Origin: Citrus sinensis
Taxonomy: Eukaryota; Streptophyta; Magnoliopsida; Sapindales; Rutaceae
Assembly: GCF_022201045.2 (NCBI RefSeq)
Contig: NC_068560.1
Span: forward strand, 6,294,001-6,358,000
Direction: 5' to 3'
DNA: 64,000 nt
Positions 14,501 through 24,950 of the stretch are shown here, piece by piece. Made by a program: the position numbers and the translations under genes. Numbering within the stretch: position 1 is the first letter of the stretch; each line of letters opens with the position of its first letter. Under the pieces are notes generated by a model, which saw only the letters and a program-made list of their open reading frames with translations, did not search any database and was not told the origin of the DNA.

Positions 14501-15016
14501 ACTTTGTACAATGGTAATGTTGTCTCTTAAGAAGTAATAGTTCATGTGATATTGGCATTGGTAATAGGTAGACCGTGTCGTTAAGTCAATCCTTCCGGTC
14601 TTCACCAAAAGCCTTGGGAGGATAGAAACAAAGGGGAAAAGGAAATGCAAGCTGCAAAGCATTAGTAATATTAGGTTTAATTTAAGAGTAATGATAGAGC
14701 CACAAACTCTTGTACAAATTTATTTTGTACAAACTCATGTGGTATGATAAGATTGGTTGAATTAAATATCACTTGGTCCACATGATTTGTTTTTATTATT
14801 TTATATTTTTATTCAACCAATGAATTAATGCCACGTCAGTTTATACAAGATAAATTTATACAAGAATTTGTGGCTCTATCATCACTCTTAATTTAATTCG
14901 TTGAAAAATACTGAAGCAATAATTATAGGCGCGGATACCCTGCATTAAGATGAAGACGCGAAGGACTGACTTAATGCAGAGGGACACTCATTTATGATCT
15001 TTATCGTGAATTGGTC
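11520..15016. repeat. Tandem array, about six copies with a ~540 bp period
   Basis: The anchor 'gtagaccgtgtcgttaag' recurs with its 'agacc' at 11841, 12383, 12922, 13466, 14010 and 14570, giving spacings of 542, 539, 544, 544 and 560. The units share blocks such as 'tactttgtacaatggtaa', 'gaagacgcgaaggactgg' and 'agacatctaattaaattagg' and look roughly 93-97% alike by eye. The longer last spacing reflects a 16-bp local duplication ('cgcgtataccctgca' twice, about 14158-14190). Unit 1 is preceded by an expanded TA stretch (11716-11755). Each of the first four units carries the same ~60-codon minus-strand frame (for example 12047-11865), but it lacks features of a real protein. Confidence 0.85.
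14686..14887. mobile_element. 202-bp MITE, Mutator-like (9-bp TSD)
   Basis: The terminal inverted repeats read 'gagtaatgatagagccacaaa' inward from the left and 'tttgtggctctatcatcactc' at the right. They differ by one base over the outer 12. The element is flanked by direct copies of 'ttaatttaa' (14677-14685 and 14888-14896). Other array units have a single uninterrupted 'taatttaattt' at this point and serve as the empty site. It has no coding capacity. A 9-bp target duplication points to a Mutator-type transposase; an 8-bp hAT reading is less consistent. Confidence 0.85.
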
Positions 15017-16030
15017 TCGCTGCAAAAATTCTCGTTCAAGAAGAAAAAATAGTGGCCCATTAATTAATATTTATGCGTGTTGAATGGGTTAACATTTTTG
15101 TCAAGGGAAGAAAAGACAATCGGACAATGATTAATTAATAATAGAGTGATCCTAAAACGATTATTTAATTATACCACAGAGGCAAATGTTACTAATTCAA
15201 TCCAGTTTATTAGTTATTATGATGATTATTAGTTTGGATGAAAAGTAAAATAATTCTTTACGTGTCTAATGGGTGGTACTTTCTTGGCAAATATTTTAAT
15301 ACTACCTAGACTAATTATTTATTAGTTTATAATCTTTAGTCGGGTACCATTTTAATCCTTTGATTTAATGCCTAATTTGAAGTTAATCCTTTAATTTGTG
15401 ATCTCATGGTCAACATATCTTGTTATGCTCTTTGAATTTACATAACTCCCTTTCCTAGTTATTTGATTTCCGTTATATTTGTATACCGAATTCAAGTTGT
15501 GGGGAAGAAATCGTCAAGAATTACAATTGAAGAAAAGGGAAAGAATGGATTTTGCAAGCAGAAGATTGTTCACTAGTCCCAAGAACAGAAACTGAATCAA
15601 CTCAATTAGTTGACTCTGGAAAGATTTTCACCGGAAGAAACATAGGGGGCTTTTTTTCAAAAAAAAAAAAAGACAAATTCGGAAAGACAAATGAATTAGA
15701 GATGGAATAAGTCAATAGAAGACTGTAGCTTAGTTACCAGAAACTGAATCAACTCACTAAATTGACCAGAAGCGGAAAATTCAGAATGAGTACTAATGAA
15801 AGTTATAGATGGAATAAGTTAATAAAAGACTGTAACTTGTCTTCATTGTGGGATCTTGATTGATATATACATCTTGTACCTGATGGTTGAAGAACTTAAT
15901 TAAGAACTGTAAAATTAAATGTGTTTAGTTGGTGGATAGCTTTGGAGCAATAATAATTTAATATTATATGAGTTGGGTTTCCGAAATGGCTAACTCTATG
16001 TTACGATAAACGTAACATACACTCAAGGAA
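15017..16030. other. Intergenic DNA between the tandem array and the viral insert
   Basis: The first ~280 bases resemble 231-980 at the left edge of the window. The remainder, including a poly-A stretch near 15658-15671, shows no gene. The left junction with the viral insert falls at about 16010-16050, but no target-site duplication can be recognised by eye. Confidence 0.4.
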
Positions 16031-16059
16031 GACAATATCATTTAATACCCTTAAATTTT

Positions 16060-16413
16060 ATGGAAACTATGCTAATTGAATTAAAAGAAATGTTATTAAA
16101 TCTTAAGGAAGAAATAAAGGAACTTAAACAAGAAACAGAGAAAATAAAAATAGAATTATCTGTAAAACAGATCAGTCAGAAGAAAAATAAAAGAGTAGAA
16201 AAATTTGAAATATTAAAATCTGGAATTATTGGAACAAGTTTTAAGGAACCCCTACAAAAACCATAAACTGGTAGTTATGATGACTGGTTCATAAAAACTC
16301 AATACCCAAAGATATTAGAAGAAGCAGAAAAACTAAAAACAGAATTGAAAAATAAAGAAAAAGGCAAAGAAAAATTAGAAATAAAAGAAACAACACCTAG
16401 CGATATAGATTAA
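16060..16413 (+). pseudogene. Viral small coiled-coil ORF (VAP/ORF-III-like position), one stop
   Basis: Part of the integrated pararetrovirus. The predicted protein of about 117 codons is rich in Lys, Glu and Leu, with heptad-like spacing over the first ~50 residues (for example LKEEIKELKQETEKIKIEL). This suggests a coiled coil. A TAA at 16264-16266 interrupts the frame, which then runs to a TAA overlapping the capsid start (TAATG at 16411-16415). Position just before the capsid gene and the coiled coil recall virion-associated proteins of the family. The function is inferred, as sequence similarity cannot be established by eye. Confidence 0.5.
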
Positions 16414-17719
16414 TGGATAATACACTAGAAGAATTAACTGAAAAATTCAGTGATATAAACTTAAGTGATCTAGAAGAATTTGAAAAAAAATATTGTATAA
16501 AAATGAATGTTGCTGGCGGACCAGAAATGAAACCTAATGTTGAAGAACCAAGCCATAGGTATGAAACAAATAGAAAGAAAAATAGACCATTTTTTGAATA
16601 TTACCCACCTATAAAAAATAATCAATGGAAAAAGGAATACCAACCTAATAATGACCATTTAGTACCAATAAGCAATGCAGGCACATTCCTAGACTTAGAT
16701 TGCAAAGTAGATCCCCGAAAAGCTTTAGTAGAATGGGGAATGCAAATGAAATTATTTTTTATATTTAATGGTTCAAGAGAAGATTGGAATGTAGAAACAG
16801 AAGAAGAAAAAATAAATATATTAGCTGATATTTTAATAGCAAGTTTCACAGGCAATGTATTTAACTGGTGGAAAGGATTAAGTGAGGATACACAAAAATT
16901 ACTAAAAGATTCAACCAAAATAGCATTAGGAAGAAGTAAAGGATTAGGAATTGAAAGAATAATCGAATATATTGCCAGTGAATTCTTAGGAGAAGACTGG
17001 TTACAAAATTCAGAGAATGAAGCAAAACGTGATAAATTAGATGCAAGAATGAAATTAATAAATTTAACAATTTGTAATATGTGTTTTGTAAAAGAATATA
17101 CTTGTAAATTTTCTAAATATTATTATACTCAATTCATGAGTCATGAAGACCAAAACATTTATAAAAATCTATACTATTCAAAACTTCCTTACCCTTGGAA
17201 TGGATATTTTGCTAATGAATATGAAAAATATACTAGTAATAATGAAAATAGACTCCCAGACACATTAGGAGACAGAATAAGATTTTTAAATACAAGATTA
17301 AGCGAAATATGTATTCAAAGAAATCTAATAAAAAAGAGTAAAAATATAATGAAAATATGTTGTGATAAAACAGAAATGCCTACCCAGTGGGGATGTTATG
17401 CACCTCATAAACAACGCAGAAAGTTTTACAAAAAAGAAAAAAGATATAAGAAATATAATAATTTTAAAAGAAATATAAAAAATCAGGAAGAAAGTATTAT
17501 AAAAGAAAATATAAAAACCAAAGAAAAATATTAGACAAGTCCAAATGTAAATGTTGGAATTGTGGAGAAATGGGACACATTAGTACAGATTGTAGAAAAA
17601 AGAAGGTTAAACTTTTAAAAGAAGATTTTGAAAACATAGAAAGTGATTTAGAAGAAATAAATAATTTATCAGATTATGAGGGAGAAGAAGTTTATATGGC
17701 AGAAGATGAATCAGAATAA
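16413..17719 (+). pseudogene. Viral capsid protein region with CCHC zinc knuckle, frameshifted
   Basis: An acidic N-terminus is followed by a helical core (about residues 95-310, with FNWWKGLSED) and a Lys-rich tail. The first frame stops at 17532-17534. The CCHC knuckle (CWNCGEMGHISTDC, about 17552-17593) lies in a different frame, so a 1-nt indel occurred just upstream, around 17520-17535. The knuckle frame continues with an acidic tail to a TAA at 17717-17719. A basic tail, CCHC knuckle and acidic end is the usual C-terminal layout of caulimovirid coat proteins, where it binds the genomic RNA. This copy is not expected to make capsid. Confidence 0.75.
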
Positions 17720-18951
17720 AGAAGAAATGATGGAAAACGAAAAAATAGAAGAAATAGAGAAAGAAGAAAATAAAAGTGGATATAGTCTTGTTGCTACTTT
17801 TAATAAAGAAAAATATAAAAAACTTTTAAAGCTCAATATGGAAAAACCAGAATATGGAATAATACATAGATTTAGAGATATGTTTAAAAGGAAACATTAG
17901 ATTTAGCTTAATTAATAAAAGATCCATAGATTTAGCATTAAGAAAAATAAAAAATGAGTCAATTAAAGAAAAAATTCAATATGTATATTTAGCAGAAATT
18001 CAGATCTTAATAAAATCTTTATTTAAAGAAGGGATAGATAGCCCTATAGTTTTATCATTACACGATCAAAGATTTATTGATCCTAACATAGGACATTTAG
18101 GAACAATAGAAGGAAATTTATGCTATACTAAACTACTATTTACTTGTCATCCTAGCTATTGCGTACATATAAAAGATAAAAACATAGATGAAACATTAAG
18201 TTTACATTTTAAATTATTAAAGAAAAATCTGATGAAAGAAGGAAATAGAATAATGACAATACACTATTCAACTTTGTATAGTTTTTGTAATTCAAATTAT
18301 GGAGAAATATATGGAAATAAACCTTACATTGAAATAAATAAAGATTGTGAAGATATAGCAACATTCATAGAGCCAGTAATCCAAAACTATAAAATCCCAA
18401 TTAATTATGAATTGAATAAAGATGATAAAAAACAATTTTTAGATAATAGTAATGAAAACTCCATTATCCCTATAAGCTTTACTGGAAGAACTTTAATTAA
18501 AGGAAGTTCATCTAGAAGATTAAGTACTGATAGACAAATGGTTAAAACCATTGTAACTAATAATGTAACAAAAATACTTGGACAATACTTTAATGGAATA
18601 GACTATACAACAAAAATACCAATACTAGTAGATACCAGTACAAGTCATAACTATATGAACCATACTAAAAATAAAGGACTTTTAGTAAAAGAAAAAGAAA
18701 TCCCTTATGAATATACTAATTTTAATGGCAATAAACATATTTGTAGACAAGAAGTTAAAATCCCTATAATAATTGAAGGACTTAGAATAATAGTACCCTG
18801 TTACATAGACTCATTCATGACCACAGATCCGGAAAAACATATAGTACTAGGAAATAGTTTTTTAAATGATTTGGAATATTACAAGATAGAAAAAAAAAAT
18901 AGAATAACCTTACAAATACAAGGTCAAAAAATAGTATGTGAAACATGTTAA
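17676..18951 (+). pseudogene. Viral movement protein region plus a degenerate protease-like domain, frameshifted
   Basis: The frame opens at 17676, overlapping the capsid tail, and is interrupted by a TAG at 17898-17900. The movement-protein core continues in another frame from about 17890, so there is one indel. The core shows SLINKRSID, AEIQILIKSLF, GIDSPI and GNLCYTKLLF, typical of the 30K superfamily that dilates plasmodesmata. After the movement domain, the same frame carries a second module (about 18600-18940) with VDTSTSH where a retropepsin would have DTGxS, and VLGNSFL near its end. It looks like a degenerate aspartyl-protease fold placed before the true protease of the next ORF. The frame ends 7 nt past the start of that ORF. 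Confidence 0.7.
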
Positions 18952-20815
18952 AACAAGCTTTTATAAAATACCCTATGTCTGTATATATACAAATAAATAT
19001 AACAGAAAAAGATATAGATACTTGTGCTTTAATTGATACAGGTAGTGAAATAACTATTATGAAATCCTTTTTATCCAACAAATGGGAATTAAATGGAAAA
19101 TTAAAAATTATTGGAATCACAGGAGATAAACAACAAGTAAATCAATCTATACTAAATTTTGAAATATTATTGGGTAGTAAAATAGTCCGTATTAACCAAA
19201 TCTTTCAATATAATAACATGGATTGTGATATCCTTTTAGGAAATGATTTTATACAACAGTTCCAATATTACCAACAAACTCCCTATATGATCACTTTAAA
19301 AACCCCCTGTAATCATATTCTTCGTATTCCTCGTGAATTTAAGCCTTACAGAGTTCAGCCAGCCCAGCGTAGTGATAAGTACATTTATGAAAAATATTAT
19401 TTAATACAAAAAGGACAGAGTTATAATATACAATTAAAAACAATAAAGTCACAACTTGAACAAGTTTATAAAGAAAACCCGTTAGCATTATGGAAACCAG
19501 ACCATCCTAAAGCAAAAATAAAGTTAATTGAAAATAGAATAATAAGATTAAAACCCATGATGTACACAAAAGAAGATAGAGAAGAATTTAAAACCCAAAT
19601 AAAAGAACTATTAAACTTAAAACTCATTAGAAGTAGTAATAGTCCACATAATAGCCCAGCCTTTATGGTTAGGAAAAGAGCAGAACATGTTAGAGGAAAA
19701 GCAAGAATGGTAATAAATTACAAAGAATTAAATAAATACACAAAATTTGATGGATATTTTCTCCCTAATAAAGTACTAATAAATCTTGTGAAAAATAAAA
19801 CTTATTATTCAAAATTTGACTGTAAATCAGGATTTTGGCAGATAAAAATGGAAGAAAATAGTATTCCTTATACAGCTTTTAGTACCCCACAAGGACATTA
19901 TGAATGGCTAGTAATGCCCTTTGGACTAAAGAATGCCCCTCAAAATTTTCAAAGTAGAATGGATAAAATATTTAGAAATTACAACTATATTATAGTCTAT
20001 GTTGATGATATATTAGTAGCATCAGAAACATTAGAAGAACTTAGACACCATTTAAGAGAATTTGTTAATATATGTATCAAAGAAGGTATAGTACTATCCA
20101 GTAGAAAAGCCATTATAGAACATAAGAAAATAGAATTTTTAGGAATGAACCTTGATAAACAATGAATCAGACTCCAGAGCCATATAGGAAGAAAAATAAC
20201 TGAGTTCCCAGATAAATTAGAAAATAAACAACAAATACAAATATTCTTAGGATGTTTGAATTATGCAGAAGGATTTATAAAAGATTTAGCAAAAAAGAGA
20301 AATATACTTCAAAAATTACTAAGAAAAAACAATACTAGAGGATGGAGTGAAGAACACACAGAAACAGTAAAAAATTTAAAAGAAGAATGCAAAACTCTTC
20401 CAGCATTAAGATTACCAAATGAAAAAGATAAATTAATAATACAAACGGATGCATCTGATTTATATTGGGGAGCAGTTCTCAAAACTGATATAAATGAAAT
20501 TTGCCGATATACTAGTGGAACATTTAATCAAGCACAAGTCAATTATCCAGTACATGAAAAAGAACTCATTGCAATATATCTAAAGGAATTAAAAAGTTCT
20601 CATTATTTTTACTTCAAAAGCAATTTATAGTAGAAACAGATAATTCCCAAATAAGTTCTCTTATTAATAAAATTTTACCAAATGAACCCCAATATAGAAG
20701 ATTACACAGATGGCAAGTTTATTTATCTTATTATAATTTTAAAGTCATACGTATAAAGGGGACTAATAACTTCCTTGCAGATTTTCTTAGCAGGAACATA
20801 GAATTCGGAATATGA
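18945..20815 (+). pseudogene. Viral protease / reverse transcriptase / RNase H ORF, broken
   Basis: Residues ~29-37 hold the retropepsin site LIDTGSEIT, with LLGNDFI further on. The RT domain follows, with ARMVINYKELN, a FWQIKM segment, LVMPFGLKNAP and the catalytic YVDD at about residues 352-355. A TGA at 20163-20165 interrupts the frame just after RT. It resumes in phase with the connection and RNase H domain (TDASDLYWGAVL, YPVHEKELIAI). A second break, a 1-nt shift near 20615-20625, precedes the RNase H C-terminus (ETDNSQ, ADFLSR). The terminal TGA at 20813-20815 overlaps the next ATG (ATGA). The enzyme would copy pregenomic RNA into DNA in an intact virus. There is no integrase domain, as expected for caulimovirids. 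Confidence 0.85.
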
Positions 20816-21816
20816 ATGCCGAGATAAATAAAGCCATATTTGCAATAAATACTGAAATACAAAGGCTCAAAGCCGAGGCATCTGATATGCTTGATGCAAT
20901 AAATTACATAAAAGAGGCAGCAGAAGGCCATGAAAAAGGAATACATTTGTTAGAGTCGTACATAAATGACCTAACAAAAGCATTCTCTATAAACCCAGGC
21001 CCAATAAACACAGATGCAGGAAGCAGTAGTGGACCGCTCAGAGAACATAAACCAATCTCTGACCTAATTCCGAATAAAACCATATCCATAGAAGTCGAGT
21101 CATTAGAATTAAACTCTCCAAAAAAGTATATCCAAATAAACAATACAGAAGAGGAAGAGAGACCCCTAAATCCAAAAGAAGAAGAATATAAACAATTCTC
21201 TTCTTGGGTGTATTCCAATTGTTCCCACAATAATACAATTTTTAAGGCACCTGGAAAAAATATGTACCCTAGAATGATTGCTACAAAAGGAGCAGATCCA
21301 CTCATTGTTGGAAAATTAGCCAAATATGGGTATTTAGACTTAGTATATCCAGATATAGACCTTCGGGAAATAGCCAGCCTTGATGATTTATTAGTAAAAG
21401 AAGTCTCAAGGTTTGCCCAAAAGAAGCCCATATACCTTAAATTCTACACTATAAGCCCAGAATACTATCAGAATGTAGAATACCAGGCTTTCTATATGAT
21501 ATCTGTTGGCCACATTACAAAAAACTTCAAAATGGAAGTAGGGGCAGAATACACAAAAATCCCTCATATAAATGAAAGCTGGATCAGGACACGTAGAGCT
21601 CGAGGAATAAAGGCCATATGGAGCATAGCCAAAGATTTATACAAAAGGAATTTCAGGACCATTATCAAATTCCAGAATTATATCCTCATAACCTCTGAAG
21701 ATAGTCATACACCATCAAAGTTGTTGCTGGACTTCATCAATGAGATAAGCACTATGTGTTTTCCCAGCAGCAGTAAAACCATGGACCAGGCTTGTCAGCT
21801 CATGGAGATAAAGTAA
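20812..21816 (+). CDS. Viral transactivator/viroplasmin-like ORF, intact frame
   Basis: An uninterrupted 334-residue frame that starts in an ATGA overlap with the pol ORF. It has an N-terminal coiled-coil-like stretch, a low-complexity acidic/Ser-rich linker (about 60-120) and a central globular region (about 125-270; FSSWVYSNC, VGKLAKYGYLD, KKPIYLKFYTISPEYYQN). The position after pol and the globular region fit the caulimovirid transactivator (inclusion-body protein). That protein lets ribosomes reinitiate on polycistronic viral RNA and forms viral factories. It is the only long viral frame here without a lesion. Whether it is expressed is unknown. Confidence 0.65.
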   Translation: MNAEINKAIFAINTEIQRLKAEASDMLDAINYIKEAAEGHEKGIHLLESYINDLTKAFSINPGPINTDAGSSSGPLREHKPISDLIPNKTISIEVESLELNSPKKYIQINNTEEEERPLNPKEEEYKQFSSWVYSNCSHNNTIFKAPGKNMYPRMIATKGADPLIVGKLAKYGYLDLVYPDIDLREIASLDDLLVKEVSRFAQKKPIYLKFYTISPEYYQNVEYQAFYMISVGHITKNFKMEVGAEYTKIPHINESWIRTRRARGIKAIWSIAKDLYKRNFRTIIKFQNYILITSEDSHTPSKLLLDFINEISTMCFPSSSKTMDQACQLMEIK

Positions 21817-21932
21817 TGGCAGCCAGCATAAAAGAGATACCCGACAAGAAGATAAAGTAATGGCAGACAATATAAAGGAGATACCCGATAAAAAGATAAA
21901 GTAATGGCAGACAGCATATGCCCGACAAGATA
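21807..21932 (+). repeat. 44-bp direct repeats at the transactivator 3' end and viral intergenic region
   Basis: The 16-mer 'gataaagtaatggcag' begins at 21807, 21851 and 21895, an exact 44-bp period. The first copy overlaps the transactivator stop codon. Each unit also has a 'gatacccgaya' block. GATA-type cores repeated upstream of the viral TATA box suggest enhancer elements of the pregenomic promoter. That role is inferred from position only. Confidence 0.7.
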
Positions 21933-22096
21933 TCATGAAGAGCTGCTGACAAAAGATAAAGTCTATGATGAATAAAATGTAAGCCATGATGTAAGAGCCC
22001 AATAATGAAAGGGCTATGATGTAATTAGACAAAGAGTAATAATGTAAAAAGCCTAGGCATAGAAGGGCAATAAGGTATTTGTATCAAGAAATTTTT

Positions 22097-22106
22097 TATA
22101 TAAATA
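22097..22106 (+). promoter_or_regulatory. TATA box of the viral pregenomic-RNA promoter
   Basis: 'tatataaata' lies 281 bases after the transactivator stop and 1.1 kb before the primer-binding site. Upstream are the 44-bp repeats and 'gatgtaa' motifs (about 21990-22025). This is where the 35S-like promoter sits in the family. The long, ORF-poor leader that follows fits a pregenomic RNA leader. Confidence 0.6.
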
Positions 22107-22546
22107 AAAAGCAAAGGAAAGAGTAAGCTCTCAGAGCTTATCATTCACCATAATTCAGTCTTTCTCTACATTTCAAAAATTCTTTGAAAAATGAAGAACT
22201 AAACAACTCCACAGCTCTAAATCCTAAATCAATACATCACTGATCAAAAACAAAATAACCCCATAGAAAGGAGAGAGAAACCTAAATTTATTCACCATTT
22301 CTAAGCCAAACGATCAAGATCCACACAATAAAGCTGATCGAGTCCACTGATCCCGTTGAGGCAAGGAGGCCGTTGAGGGAATAAAGACCACCAGGCTGCA
22401 GGTCACTGGAAAAGGATCGGAAGGCAAGGAAACAAGAATAAGCTAGGTAATAATTCTCAAACCTTATCTGTTGGTGGAAGTTTGTTGATGGTTGATGATG
22501 AGGAGATTTATGGAGGACGAGCATACTTTTATAATGAAGGAAGTGT

Positions 22547-22942
22547 TTGGTTATTTTCTTTACTATGAATCATAGATATTACCTAGGCGAATCCAAAGAA
22601 TATATGATAGATCCTAGAACCAGAATAACATATAACGATTATATGATGATAATAGACTTTAATTTAGGATCATATAAACAAGATTCATATCTGTTAAGTA
22701 AAGAAGAGCTTGTTAGAACAGAAGATTTGTTAGCCGTATTCTCACTAGACCTTCCTCAGGAAATAAAGCGAAAAATAATAAACCATATCTAAATAGATAA
22801 CCTAAAGCATAACATAATTATGTTAACAATAGAACAAGGAACTGATATAGCTTTGGCATATATAGAAGATGAAAATCGGGAAGCTGGACAGTCATACATA
22901 AATTATATAGAAAATTCAGATAATGAAGAAATTGAATTATAA
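22547..22942 (+). CDS. Two small viral leader-region ORFs of unknown function
   Basis: A frame at 22547-22792 (81 codons; a more likely ATG is at 22565) encodes an acidic product with PRTRITYNDYMM and PQEIKRKIINHI. A second, at 22820-22942, encodes 40 residues ending NSDNEEIEL. Both lie between the viral promoter and the primer-binding site. I do not recognise either. They could be leader ORFs, or remnants of one ORF split by lesions. Confidence 0.35.
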
Positions 22943-23213
22943 TTTGGAAAAAGTATATAGGCTGGAAACCAAAGTGTGCGGGCTACTGGTCAAAAGGAGA
23001 ATTAAATATCTTGGTTGAATTGTCAAGGATCTCATCACTCTGGCATAACAAAGCTACGTACTTTTAAACCAAATATACATAGTAAAAATTTTTCATATAA
23101 CTGATTTTAAATATATTTTGGTAATAGTAGTTGATTGTTAATTTATTGAATAATTTATTTTGAAATTTAGTTTTTTTCTGTAATTTATAGTTAAATAAAG
23201 CAAAGGCAAAAGA

Positions 23214-23228
23214 TGGTATCAGAGCCAT
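23214..23228 (+). promoter_or_regulatory. tRNA-iMet primer-binding site of the pararetrovirus
   Basis: 'tggtatcagagccat' matches the sequence complementary to the 3' end of plant initiator tRNA-Met. This is the conserved origin of minus-strand DNA synthesis in caulimovirids and Copia elements. It follows the viral leader and directly precedes the small 5' ORFs, and no LTR is adjacent. It therefore marks nucleotide 1 of the viral genome. Confidence 0.85.
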
Positions 23229-23235
23229 AGAAATT

Positions 23236-23786
23236 ATGAATCCAATAAGAAACATCGTCGATAGTTTATATACATTAAAGGTATATAATAAAGAAGATAT
23301 AAAAAACTAAGTAAAAGCTTTGAAAACCGATAAAAATAATATAAGAAATATAGAACTCGAATTAACAGAGGAACTTAGAGAAAGAAATATAGATACAATA
23401 GGAGGAGAAATTTTAATAGAAAAGAAAATGAAATTTATAGATGAGTTTATAAAATTTCTAATATGCTGGTATAAGAAGGAAGCATTATGAATCATCATAA
23501 TCAACATGCATTTAACATAATGCATGAATTAGCAGATTGTATAGATCATATGATTTTAGGATGGGAAACCATACTAAATACATATATAAGCCTAATAACT
23601 CAGAAAATAGAATTGCTAGAACAAGAAAGAATAGGAATAATAAATTTAGGACCAGAAGTCTATTCGGAAGTTATAGATTTATATGAATTCGATAACCATT
23701 TAATATTATTTAAAGAAATAAACAAAACCTTAGAAAAAATGAGAAATAGATGTAGAAGAGATGGAAGAAGGCAAATACATCCATAA
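23236..23786 (+). pseudogene. Two small 5'-proximal viral ORFs, first one with a stop
   Basis: The first ORF starts 8 bases after the primer-binding site and is interrupted by a TAA at 23308-23310. It reopens in phase and ends at 23488-23490 in an ATGA overlap with the second ORF. The second runs 23487-23786 (99 codons) and includes HNQHAFNIMHELADCIDHMI. The overlap spacing supports translation of both in the original virus. I do not recognise the products. The viral copy fades out within the next ~170 bases. Confidence 0.5.
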
Positions 23787-23960
23787 TTGTAAATGTTAAA
23801 GAATAAAAGGACCCATAAGAAATTAGCCAAAAAGGAAAAAGACAAAAGACGTAAGGTACGTTGATTGTAACTTAGGTACTCCCCAAATAAATTCACAAGT
23901 AGCTGGTGAATGATTTAATAATACAACAGCCAACAAAAATGACAAACTGTATTAAGTCGA

Positions 23961-24950
23961 CAAAGGGGAAGATATTTTTTTTTCAAATGTGAGTTTATTA
24001 GTCAAAAGTATATTTAAGTCTAATAATTGAAGAAAATTGACATATGTTTTACCTTTCTTTTCTAATTTTTTAAATCTGTTTCTTACTTTACTTTCTTACT
24101 AAAGTCCTATTTTAGCTTTATTTTATTATTTAAAAATTGAATTATTATCATACTTGCTCTCCTAAACTTTAGGCTCCATTTTAATACATAGTTCCACTAA
24201 AAAAATTAATTTTTATTTATTTTCTTGTTTAAAATGAAGGATTTCAATATTTCTCAATCATTTACCATCAAATCTTACTCGAATTTAGCCCCCACTGAGA
24301 TTTAGTGAAGGATTATTCTCTATTTTGAAAGTGAAATTTTCATCAATAGCTTATTTGCTTAATGATTTCTACTTAAAAAGAATTATTCAACACAATTTTT
24401 GTTTATTTCCGATTAAAACACAATTTATTATTCTTTATAATCTCTCAAAATTAGGAGTCAGTTTGGTGATGTTGTACCTTTTAAAATAATTATTGTTTAT
24501 TATTCTATAGAACTAATTAGTTATGAAGAGAATCAATTAAATGTTTATTAAAATTTATTTTTAAAGGTGTTGTGAATTTTAAACTCAATCGTGTGTGTTT
24601 GGTAACCTTAGTGTTAAATTGCTATAAGAATGCAAACGACTAAAATGGACATAATGCTCAACAAAATTTACTTGCACATTTATATACATTTTATATAATA
24701 TATTTCTGTTGCGTTGTAGATAATAATTGCCAACTTAAAGATATATTTATATTTTATTAATTTTAATTCTTTAATTTTGTTATCTCAATAGTCAATATAA
24801 ATGGTAATAATAATAATAATCTTTTATAATTTATTAATTTTATTTCCTAGTTAAATAAGAATAGTTTTATATAAGGATATTTACATATTGCATTCTGCAA
24901 ATTGGACACAAATTTATATCGGATCCACGATTTTACAGATTATATATTTT
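23961..24950. other. AT-rich intergenic DNA
   Basis: I see no gene, structured repeat or clear element boundary here. It flanks the right end of the viral insert, whose exact junction is uncertain (about 23900-23970). Confidence 0.3.

Larger units (their letters stand above)
16030..23960 (+). mobile_element. Endogenous caulimovirid (pararetrovirus) genome, linearised and defective
   Basis: About 7.9 kb, the length of one caulimovirid genome. Read circularly from the tRNA-Met primer-binding site (23214), the order is two small ORFs, a coiled-coil ORF, capsid, movement protein, protease/RT/RNase H, transactivator, and promoter/leader. Neighbouring ORFs overlap by a few bases (TAATG or ATGA), as in these viruses. 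The capsid-movement-pol order with a separate transactivator resembles cavemoviruses and solendoviruses; that assignment is inference. Lesions: stops at 16264, 20163 and 23308, and frameshifts near 17525, 17890 and 20620. The transactivator frame is intact. The integrated copy begins after the small ORFs and ends just past them, so the circle was opened at that point. No integrase is present, and capture by host repair is the usual route for the family. Confidence 0.85.

Noticed and set aside
20904..21431. 175-residue minus-strand ORF
   Set aside because: It is antisense to the intact viral transactivator frame and has no independent features.
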